Shown one piece after another: positions 7,587-13,715 of a DNA stretch of 13,715 bases. The notes beneath the pieces were generated by a model. It was not told where the DNA came from and did not search any database. It saw only the letters and a list, made by a program, of their open reading frames with translations. The DNA lies in contig CAJXBY010000058.1 of NCBI GenBank assembly GCA_913051905.1, positions 1 to 13,715 on the forward strand, in the 5' to 3' direction. Position numbers and translations under genes: made by a program. This DNA is from an uncultured Gammaproteobacteria bacterium (GTDB taxonomy: Bacteria; Pseudomonadota; Gammaproteobacteria; Arenicellales; UBA868). Within the stretch, counting starts at the first letter, position 1; each line of letters opens with the position of its first letter.

Positions 7587-8750
7587 GTGAGATGTAGCGC
7601 CATGTTCGAGCGGGAACTCTTTTCAACCGGGCACGAGATCTTCAGGGAAACGGTTCGCCGTTTTGTAGCCGATGAAATCACGCCCTGCCACGCCCAGTGG
7701 GAGAAAGACGGACAGGTCAGCCGCGAGGTGTGGAGAAAAGCCGGTCGGCAGGGATTGCTGTGCGCAACCGTGCCCGAGAAATTCGGGGGAGTGGGTGCCG
7801 ACTTTCTCTACAGCATAGTGGTTCTGGAAGAACTGTCACGTGCCGGGGCGATGGGACCCGGCTTTTCACTGCACTCCGACATCGTTGCGCCTTATCTGCT
7901 GCACTATGCCAGTGACGAGCAGAAAAGCACCTGGCTTCCGAAGATGGTGGTCGGGGAGGTGATTGGCGCGATCGCAATGACCGAACCCTCGGCAGGGTCG
8001 GACCTGCAGAACATCCAGACCACGGCAACCCGCGACGGGGACGACTACCTGATCTCCGGCCGCAAGGTGTTCATCACTAATGGTCAGCTGTCCGACATCG
8101 TCATCACGGCCTGCAAGACGGATCCGCTGGCTGGCGGCAAAGGCATCAGTCTGGTACTGGTTGAAACCTGCCGACCTGGCTTCCAGCGGGGTCGCAATCT
8201 GGACAAGATCGGCTGGAAAGCACAGGACACCTCCGAGCTTTTCTTTGACGATGTCCGGGTACCGGCCTCCAACCTGCTCGGGCAGGAGGGGCGCGGCTTT
8301 TTGCAGTTAATGGAACAACTGCCGCAGGAACGCCTGCTGCAGGCTATCCGCGCAGTAGCCACGATTGAAGCCGCACTGGATTGGACCGTGGACTACACCA
8401 CCACACGCCGGGCGTTCGACCAACCCATTGCCGCATTTCAGAACACCCGCTTTAAGCTGGCAGACGTCAAATCACAGGCGCTGATGCTGCGGGTCTTTGT
8501 GGATCGCTGCATTGCAATGCACCTTGAAGGCAGACTCGATGCGGTGGATGCCGCAGTCGTCAAACTGCTGTCATCGGAGATGCTGGGAAATCTGCTGGAT
8601 GAGTGCCTGCAACTGTTCGGCGGTTACGGCTACATGTGGGAGTATCCGATCGCCCGCGCCTGGGCAGATGCACGAATGAGCCGGATCGCCGGGGGCACCT
8701 GTGAAATCATGCGTGAGATCATCGGTCGAAGCCTGGTCGGTAGGGACTGA
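7587..8750 (+). CDS. Acyl-CoA dehydrogenase, long-chain/isovaleryl-like subtype
   Basis: This FAD enzyme introduces an alpha,beta double bond into an acyl-CoA and passes electrons to ETF. It has 387 residues from GTG 7587, or 382 from ATG 7602. The N-terminal domain starts FERELFSTGHEIFRETVRRF. The flavin/substrate motif AMTEPSAGSDLQ and SGRKVFITNG follow. The C-terminal domain has RRAFDQPIAAFQNTRFKLAD, LQLFGGYGYMWEYP and the end motif GGTCEIM (369-375). The position of the MCAD catalytic Glu (YEGT) is Ala368 here. The base is instead expected to be Glu248 in LPQERLL, as in long-chain acyl-CoA dehydrogenase, so it is not a dead enzyme. It is the first gene of the + strand catabolic operon, and its stop overlaps the acyl-CoA synthetase start by 1 nt. 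Chain length or ring preference cannot be read from sequence. Confidence 0.94.
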   Translation: MRCSAMFERELFSTGHEIFRETVRRFVADEITPCHAQWEKDGQVSREVWRKAGRQGLLCATVPEKFGGVGADFLYSIVVLEELSRAGAMGPGFSLHSDIVAPYLLHYASDEQKSTWLPKMVVGEVIGAIAMTEPSAGSDLQNIQTTATRDGDDYLISGRKVFITNGQLSDIVITACKTDPLAGGKGISLVLVETCRPGFQRGRNLDKIGWKAQDTSELFFDDVRVPASNLLGQEGRGFLQLMEQLPQERLLQAIRAVATIEAALDWTVDYTTTRRAFDQPIAAFQNTRFKLADVKSQALMLRVFVDRCIAMHLEGRLDAVDAAVVKLLSSEMLGNLLDECLQLFGGYGYMWEYPIARAWADARMSRIAGGTCEIMREIIGRSLVGRD

Positions 8751-10312
8751 TGCTGCGTATCGCAGATCACATTTCCCGCCAGGCCCACCGCCACCCCAAC
8801 CGACCCGCTGTCTCCTTTGGCGGAGACACCTTCAGCTGGGCGACTTTCGAGAAACGCTGCTGGGGCGTAGCCACCCTTCTGTTCGACCTGGGTGTACGGG
8901 CCGGTGACCGGGTGGCCTACCTGGGCCTGAATTCTCATCGTTATTTCGAGTGTTACTACGCCCCCTCGCGTATCGGCGCGATCCTGGTGCCGCTCAACAT
9001 CCGGCTGTCTGTCGCCGAGCTGGTCGAGTGTGTGGCTGACTGCACACCGAAGGCACTGATTATGGATCCGCACCTTGTTCACGAGGCACGGTCCATCGCC
9101 AGCACCTGTCCTTCTATCGAAGTACTGGTCTGTGCTACTTCTGAGGCAGCACCAGAGGGCATGCACGCCTACGACCCGGTCGCCGGACAACATCCGAGCG
9201 CCGAACCCGACCATTTCAACGGGCTCGCAAGCCAGGACAGTGACACCATTGTCATCTTCTATACCAGCGGCACCACAGGCCGGGCCAAAGGTGTGATGCT
9301 TTCACACAGCAGTCTTTTCACCAATGCCATCGGGGTTCCACCGGTTCTTGGTCTCAAAGAGGGCGAGACACACCTTCTGGCCGGACCCATGTTCCACCTG
9401 GGAGCGGGATCTCGTGTCTACTCAGCATTAATGCTGGGTGCCCACACTGTGATCCTGCCCAGGTTTGACGTTGTGGAAGTGCTGAACGCCATCGAAAAAT
9501 ACCGTATCCAGGTGCTGGTACTCGTCCCGACCATGCTGGCGATGCTTCTGGAACATCCGCGATTCAGAACGTTCGACCTGTCTTCCCTTCGGCTCATCAC
9601 CTATGGCGCCGCGCCGATGCCGATAGCGCTTCTCGAACGTGCGATGTCGGCCCTGCCGGACATCCAGTTCGGCCAGGCCTACGGCATGACCGAAGTCTCG
9701 CCGGTACTGACCGTGCTGACACCCGACGAACACGACCCGATGCAAAGAAAGGTCGACCGGTTGACCTCCGTCGGCCGGCCGCTTACCTACGTGGACCTGC
9801 GTGTAGTGGACAGCGCGGACAGGGCTCTTGAACCCGGAAACAAGGGCGAGATCATCGTGCGCGGCCCGAACGTGATGAACGGCTACTGGAAACAACCCGA
9901 ACTCACCGCCGAGGTGATGCGTGGCGGGTTTTTCCATACCGGCGATGTCGGCTACCTGGACGAGGACGGCTTCGTCTACCTGGCTGGACGGCTCAAGGAG
10001 ATGATCATCACCGGCGCCGAAAACGTCTACCCGATCGAGACGGAAAACGTGCTGTCGCAGCATCCGGCGGTGGCAGCCTGTGCTGTTTTTGGCCTGCCAG
10101 ACGACTTCTGGGGTGAAACGGTGCACGCCGTGGTCACATTAAATGCAGACTCGACAACCGATGAAGACACATTGATCGAATACTGCCGCGCCCACCTCGC
10201 GCATTTCAAGTGTCCACGGTCGGTGAGCTTCCGATCCGAGGCCATGCCGTTATCCTCCTCCAATAAGATCGACAAGTCGGTGCTGAAACAGGCACTGCTG
10301 GACCCGCGCTGA
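8750..10312 (+). CDS. Acyl-CoA synthetase (AMP-binding, FadD-like)
   Basis: This 520-residue ANL-superfamily enzyme activates a carboxylic acid to its CoA thioester through an acyl-adenylate, using ATP. The phosphate-binding loop is YTSGTTGRAKG (171-181). The adenine-site motif YGMTEVSP follows around residue 312. The GEIIVRGPNVMNGYW, HTGD (Asp399) and GRLKE (Arg414, Lys416) motifs mark the large domain and hinge. The C-terminal domain has ITGAENVYPIE and the catalytic-lysine motif SSSNKID with Lys506. All motifs are intact and the length is normal. The start overlaps the dehydrogenase stop (TGATG) with AGGGA at 8742-8746, so translation is probably coupled. The neighbours suggest it makes the CoA ester that the dehydrogenase and thiolase then process. 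The acid is unknown; a fatty, alicyclic or arylalkanoic acid would all fit. Confidence 0.94.
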   Translation: MLRIADHISRQAHRHPNRPAVSFGGDTFSWATFEKRCWGVATLLFDLGVRAGDRVAYLGLNSHRYFECYYAPSRIGAILVPLNIRLSVAELVECVADCTPKALIMDPHLVHEARSIASTCPSIEVLVCATSEAAPEGMHAYDPVAGQHPSAEPDHFNGLASQDSDTIVIFYTSGTTGRAKGVMLSHSSLFTNAIGVPPVLGLKEGETHLLAGPMFHLGAGSRVYSALMLGAHTVILPRFDVVEVLNAIEKYRIQVLVLVPTMLAMLLEHPRFRTFDLSSLRLITYGAAPMPIALLERAMSALPDIQFGQAYGMTEVSPVLTVLTPDEHDPMQRKVDRLTSVGRPLTYVDLRVVDSADRALEPGNKGEIIVRGPNVMNGYWKQPELTAEVMRGGFFHTGDVGYLDEDGFVYLAGRLKEMIITGAENVYPIETENVLSQHPAVAACAVFGLPDDFWGETVHAVVTLNADSTTDEDTLIEYCRAHLAHFKCPRSVSFRSEAMPLSSSNKIDKSVLKQALLDPR

Positions 10313-10359
10313 TCCGGCTGCCGCTGGGACAGGTGACCGTGATCGGTTCACACCCGGCA

Positions 10360-10389
10360 GTGACGGCCGGTTCCGGGTAAAGGCATAAT
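10360..10389 (+). promoter_or_regulatory. Candidate sigma70-type promoter before the HMGS-like/DUF35 gene
   Basis: GTGACG (10360-10365, four of six matches to TTGACA) and CATAAT (10384-10389, five of six to TATAAT) are 18 bp apart, in the 98-nt gap after the synthetase gene. An inverted repeat ACCCGG/CCGGGT (10352-10357 and 10373-10378) overlaps this stretch. If real, transcription would start near 10396 with a very short leader, letting the second half of the cluster be expressed separately. The matches are modest and could be chance. Confidence 0.25.
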
Positions 10390-10410
10390 TGGACGATAGG
10401 ACGGATGCGT

Positions 10411-11868
10411 ATGGATCTTGGAATTCTGAGCTACGGCGGTTATCTGCCCAGGGCACGCCTGCAGCGCGCTGAAATCGCCCGCGCCCACGCCTGGTTCAAT
10501 CCTGCGCTCATGGCGTTGGCCAAGGGCGAGCGAACCATGGCCAACTGGGATGAAGACAGCGTCACGATGGCCGTGGAAGCCGGGCGCGACTGTCTGGCCG
10601 GCATCGATCGCAGCATTGTGACGGGCGCCTACATGGCGTCGACCAGTTTTCCGTTTCAGGACCGGCAAAATGCCGGCATCGTTGCTGATGCGCTGGATCT
10701 CAATTCCGGAATCCAGACCATTGATCTGTCGTCCTCCCAACGCGCTGGAAGTTCCAGCCTGCTCATCGCCCTGCAGGCCAGCCGAGGTAACGGGCCGGTG
10801 CTGGTCACTGCGGGTGAAAAACGGCGCACCAAAGCGGGTAGCCCGCTGGAACTCACGACCGGTGACGGTGCCGCGGCCCTGCTGGTCGGTGAGGGCAATG
10901 TGGTTGCCCGCCTGGTCGGTGGCCACACCGAGTCGGTGGACTTTGTCGACCACTACCGAGGCCAGGACGACTCTTTCGACTATACCTGGGAGGAACGCTG
11001 GATCCGGGACGAGGGGTATATGAAGATCGTCCCGACCGCGGTCGGGAAACTGCTGGAAAAGGTCGGTGTGCAGGCCGCTGACATCACGACCTTTTGCTTT
11101 CCGAGCGCCATGCGTCGAGTAGCCGATGGCCTGGCAGCAACGCTGGGACTGGCCGACGATGCAGTCGCCGACAACCTTCAGACCTGCTGTGGGGAAACCG
11201 GCACGGCCCATCCGCTGGTGCTCCTGGTACATGCGCTGGAATCCGCATCGGCCGGGAACAAAATCCTCGTCGCCGGTTTCGGTCAAGGCTGCGATGCGCT
11301 GCTCTTCGAGGTGACCGAAGCTATCGATCAGCTTCCTGACCACATCGGTATCTCCGGCCATCTGACCCGGAAACGGGACGAGGACCGCTACAGTCGTTTT
11401 CTGGCGTTCAACGACCTCATGACCATGGAGCGCGGCATCCGCGCCGAGGTCGACAGACAAACCGGGCTGAGCACGCTTTACCGGAACCGCGAAATGTCCC
11501 AGGAACTCAAGGGTGGGCACTGCACGGCCTGCGGCACGAACCAGTTCCCCAAATCCAGGATCTGCGTCAATCCGGCGTGCGGGAAAACCGGCACCCAGAA
11601 AGACGAACCGTTCGCCGACAAGCCGGCGCAGCTCAATTCTTTTACGGCCGACCGTCTGATCTACTCCCCAGACCCGCCGATGTATTTCGGCATGGTACAG
11701 TTCGAAGGAGGCGGCAGACTGATGAGCGATTTCACTGATATAGACCCGGATGGCGGTCTCGAAGTGGGTATGCCTATGAAGATGGTGTTCCGGGTCAAAG
11801 ACTACGATTCACAGCGTGGATTCAGGCGCTATTTCTGGAAGGCGACGCCGGCCGGCGTCAATCACTAG
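10411..11868 (+). CDS. Fused HMG-CoA-synthase-like thiolase-fold and DUF35 OB-fold protein
   Basis: This protein has 485 residues from ATG 10411. Residues 1 to about 330 resemble a 3-hydroxy-3-methylglutaryl-CoA synthase-like thiolase fold (start GILSYGGYLPR, WDEDSVTMAVEAGRD, GDGAAALLVG). The nucleophile region reads DLSSSQRAGSS (105-115) and has no cysteine, with Gln110 at the expected position by my alignment. This half is therefore probably not a classical condensing enzyme. Family members I recall with xGSxRAGT here also lack it. The C-terminal part is a DUF35 zinc ribbon (Cys371, Cys374, Cys385, Cys390) followed by an OB fold. DUF35 proteins bind CoA and bridge thiolase-fold partners, and the next gene is a thiolase 12 nt downstream. 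ATG 10405 is two codons upstream, but AGGA (10398-10401) is spaced 9 nt from 10411 and only 3 nt from 10405. Confidence 0.88.
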   Translation: MDLGILSYGGYLPRARLQRAEIARAHAWFNPALMALAKGERTMANWDEDSVTMAVEAGRDCLAGIDRSIVTGAYMASTSFPFQDRQNAGIVADALDLNSGIQTIDLSSSQRAGSSSLLIALQASRGNGPVLVTAGEKRRTKAGSPLELTTGDGAAALLVGEGNVVARLVGGHTESVDFVDHYRGQDDSFDYTWEERWIRDEGYMKIVPTAVGKLLEKVGVQAADITTFCFPSAMRRVADGLAATLGLADDAVADNLQTCCGETGTAHPLVLLVHALESASAGNKILVAGFGQGCDALLFEVTEAIDQLPDHIGISGHLTRKRDEDRYSRFLAFNDLMTMERGIRAEVDRQTGLSTLYRNREMSQELKGGHCTACGTNQFPKSRICVNPACGKTGTQKDEPFADKPAQLNSFTADRLIYSPDPPMYFGMVQFEGGGRLMSDFTDIDPDGGLEVGMPMKMVFRVKDYDSQRGFRRYFWKATPAGVNH

Positions 11869-11880
11869 GGAGACACGACT

Positions 11881-13086
11881 ATGGCAACAGGCATCAAGGA
11901 TAAAGTCGCGATTCTGGGTATGGGTTGCTCCAAGTTCGGCGAACGCTGGAACGACAACGCCGAGGATCTAGTGGTCGAAGCCTACAGCGAGGCCCTGGAA
12001 GACAGCGGTATCGGAACCGACCAGATCGAAGCCGCCTGGCTGGGGACTGCAATCGAAGAACAGCATGTCGGCAAATCCGGAATCCCGCTGGCCATGGCGC
12101 TGCGGCTACCGTATATCCCCGTCACCCGGGTCGAGAATTTCTGCGCCAGCGGCACAGAAGCGTTTCGCGGTGCGGTCTATGCCGTGGCCTCGGGGGCCTG
12201 CGATATCGCTCTTGCCATGGGCGTGGAGAAACTCAAGGACACCGGCTACGGCGGTCTGCCGCAGCGCGGAAGAGGATCGGTGAACGATCTGTTCTGGGCC
12301 AACGCCTCGGCGCCCGGGTCATTTGCCCAGCTGGCAACGGCTTACGCCGCAAAACACCGGGTGCCGGCGGAAGACCTGAAAAAGGCCATGGCCCACGTCT
12401 CGGTCAAAAGCCACGACAACGGTTCGCGCAACCCCAAAGCCCACCTGCGTAACAAAATCGATGAAGACCGGGTGATGAATGCACCGATGATCGCCGAGCC
12501 ACTCGGGCTTTTTGACTGTTGCGGCGTCAGCGACGGTGCGGCCTGCGCGATCGTGACCACACCGGATATTGCCCGTGGCCTGGGCAAAAGGGACCTTGTC
12601 ACGATCAAGGCCCTGCAGCTGGCCGTTTCGAACGGCACCGAAGCGCAGCATAATTCCTGGGACGGTAGCTATTTCGCAACCACCCGCAAGGCCGCAGAGC
12701 GCTCATATAAAGAGGCCGGGATCGACAAGCCGCGGGACCAGATCAGCATGTTCGAGGTGCACGACTGCTTCTCCATCACTGAACTCATCACGATGGAGGA
12801 TCTCTACATCTCGCCGGAAGGCGGCGCGGTCAAGGACATCATGGATGGCTTCTATGACGCCGACGGCGAGGTCCCGTGCCAGATCGACGGGGGCCTGAAG
12901 TGCTTCGGCCATCCCATCGGGGCCTCGGGCCTGCGCATGATCTATGAGATGTACCTGCAGATGAACGGCCGGGCCGAGCAGCGCCAGCGGGAACAGGACC
13001 CGGTATTCGGCATGACCCATAACCTCGGCGGCTTTCCACACCAGAACGTGTCCTCGGTGACGATCGTCGGCAAGGAAGGTGCCTGA
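11881..13086 (+). CDS. Thiolase, SCP2/lipid-transfer type
   Basis: This 401-residue thiolase-superfamily enzyme probably cleaves a 3-ketoacyl-CoA with CoA, or runs the reverse condensation. The nucleophile is Cys88 in VENFCASGTEAF. HDCF (His294-Phe297) and GHPIGASG (His344) supply the other catalytic motifs. The C-terminal motif is HNLGG (380-384), as in SCP2-type thiolases, in place of the CxGGG of FadA/AtoB. The retained Cys88 argues for a true thiolase and against a steroid retro-aldolase of the Ltp2 kind, which also pairs with DUF35 proteins. AGGGAG (11867-11872), overlapping the previous stop, is 8 nt before ATG 11881. Tight coupling to the DUF35 fusion gene suggests one complex. No separate SCP2 sterol-carrier domain is attached. 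Confidence 0.93.
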   Translation: MATGIKDKVAILGMGCSKFGERWNDNAEDLVVEAYSEALEDSGIGTDQIEAAWLGTAIEEQHVGKSGIPLAMALRLPYIPVTRVENFCASGTEAFRGAVYAVASGACDIALAMGVEKLKDTGYGGLPQRGRGSVNDLFWANASAPGSFAQLATAYAAKHRVPAEDLKKAMAHVSVKSHDNGSRNPKAHLRNKIDEDRVMNAPMIAEPLGLFDCCGVSDGAACAIVTTPDIARGLGKRDLVTIKALQLAVSNGTEAQHNSWDGSYFATTRKAAERSYKEAGIDKPRDQISMFEVHDCFSITELITMEDLYISPEGGAVKDIMDGFYDADGEVPCQIDGGLKCFGHPIGASGLRMIYEMYLQMNGRAEQRQREQDPVFGMTHNLGGFPHQNVSSVTIVGKEGA

Positions 13087-13152
13087 TTCACATCGGCCAG
13101 AACTAAACCTGTAGGCACGGGCCCGACAGGCAGGAAAAGGAGCACACGACGC

Positions 13153-13715
13153 ATGGAAATGAAGGCAGCCGTACTTTACGAGCCAAACAAACCGATGGTT
13201 GTGGAAACCATCGATATCGATGAACCGCGTGAGGGCGAGGTGCTGGTACGCATCGTCGCAGCGGGCGTCTGTTATTCGGATTATCACATCATGATCGGAG
13301 AGTGGTCCTGGCCCTTACCGGTGGTACTGGGCCACGAAGGGGCCGGTGTAGTCGAGCGTGTGGGGCCAGGCGTCACCCGTATGGAACCGGGACAGACCGT
13401 GATTCTCAACTTTCGCGCGAACTGCGGTACCTGCCACTACTGCATCATCGGGCGGCCGGTCCTCTGTGACGGGGTCACCGCACCGCGCCACACCCTGTTC
13501 GATGGCAGCAGCCGCCTAAGCAAGGACGGCCAGACGATCCATCACATGGCCCGCACTTCCTGCTTCGCCGAATACGCGGTGGTACCGGAATCCGGTGCCG
13601 TACCGGTACGCGCAGACATGCCGCTGGACAAAGGCTGTCTGGTGGGCTGTGCCGTGATGACCGGTGTCGGCTCAGTGATCAACACCGCACGCATCGAAGC
13701 CGGATCCTCGGTAGC
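13153..13715 (+). CDS. Zinc-dependent alcohol dehydrogenase, MDR family (3' partial)
   Basis: An open frame runs from ATG 13153 to the end of the window (187 complete codons plus two bases), so the NAD(P)-binding half is missing. The N-terminal catalytic domain is clear. GVCYSD gives zinc ligand Cys40, GHEGAG gives His61 and Glu62, and VGCAVMTG gives Cys166. The structural zinc lobe has Cys91, Cys94, Cys97 and Cys105 with C-x2-C-x2-C-x7-C spacing. The HTLFDGSSRL insertion and the overall pattern resemble class III-like or NDMA-dependent-type alcohol dehydrogenases. It would oxidise an alcohol or reduce an aldehyde. AAAGGAG (13136-13142) is 10 nt before the ATG. It is 66 nt after the thiolase stop in the same direction and probably in the same operon. 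The cofactor cannot be determined from the visible part. Confidence 0.92.
   Translation, partial: MEMKAAVLYEPNKPMVVETIDIDEPREGEVLVRIVAAGVCYSDYHIMIGEWSWPLPVVLGHEGAGVVERVGPGVTRMEPGQTVILNFRANCGTCHYCIIGRPVLCDGVTAPRHTLFDGSSRLSKDGQTIHHMARTSCFAEYAVVPESGAVPVRADMPLDKGCLVGCAVMTGVGSVINTARIEAGSSV

Noticed and set aside
6635..7597. 320-codon open frame antisense to the Rieske gene
   Set aside because: No recognisable domain, and the opposite strand carries a clear Rieske oxygenase with all ligands. Long antisense frames are common in GC-rich genes.
10348..11520. 390-codon open frame antisense to the HMGS-like/DUF35 gene
   Set aside because: The + strand frame has clear family motifs and a ribosome binding site. 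The antisense translation is rich in Gly, Gln, His and Arg with no domain, as expected of a shadow.
11881..13086. Steroid side-chain retro-aldolase (Ltp2-like) identity for the thiolase
   Set aside because: Considered because of the DUF35 neighbour, but the nucleophilic Cys88 and the thiolase histidine motifs are retained and no steroid-specific genes are nearby.
13108..13130. CCTGT/ACAGG inverted repeat around a CGGGCCCG palindrome between thiolase and alcohol dehydrogenase
   Set aside because: Only a 5-bp outer stem and no U-tract, and the downstream gene continues in the same direction 22 nt later, so it is weak as a terminator or operator.

Overview
The window comes from a proteobacterial-type chromosome of fairly high GC content. 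Branched-chain-type (HAAT) ABC transporters, phthalate-dioxygenase-type Rieske proteins and CoA-thioester catabolism together suggest a metabolically versatile Gammaproteobacterium or Alphaproteobacterium, perhaps marine or from soil. No ribosomal marker is present, so this placement is an inference. Gene density is high, no non-coding stretch exceeds about 150 bases, and I saw no tRNA, rRNA, CRISPR array, insertion sequence or phage gene.

Region A (1-4621, + strand) is a complete five-part ABC uptake operon except for the missing 5' end of its first gene. The order is periplasmic substrate-binding protein, LivH-type permease, LivM-type permease, LivG-type ATPase and LivF-type ATPase. The last four genes are packed tightly: 13 nt between livH and livM, 1 nt between livM and livG, and a 7-nt overlap between livG and livF. 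A 13-bp hairpin (1151-1180) separates the binding-protein gene from the permeases. The binding protein resembles, from memory, the HAAT subgroup linked to aromatic acid uptake (Nba-like) rather than classical leucine-binding proteins.

Region B (4651-7450, - strand) is a two-gene unit. A phthalate-dioxygenase-type Rieske oxygenase alpha subunit is followed, with a 14-nt overlap, by a glutamine-synthetase-family ligase. The ligase keeps all its metal and ATP ligands but does not look like housekeeping GlnA. The pair recalls aniline catabolism, where an amine is gamma-glutamylated before Rieske oxygenation. This unit converges on the transporter operon with only 29 nt between the stops.

Region C (7587-13715, + strand, running off the end) diverges from region B. 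It encodes an acyl-CoA dehydrogenase, an acyl-CoA synthetase, a fused HMG-CoA-synthase-like/DUF35 protein, an SCP2-type thiolase and a zinc-dependent alcohol dehydrogenase (3' end missing). This is a beta-oxidation-like set for a carboxylic acid: CoA activation, alpha,beta-dehydrogenation and thiolytic or aldolytic C-C cleavage. No enoyl-CoA hydratase or 3-hydroxyacyl-CoA dehydrogenase is present in the window.

A coherent but unproven reading is a catabolic island. It would import an organic (possibly aromatic or amino-substituted) acid, modify it with the ligase/Rieske pair, and degrade the product through CoA intermediates. The most interesting parts are the Rieske-ligase pair and the fused DUF35 protein beside a catalytically complete thiolase.
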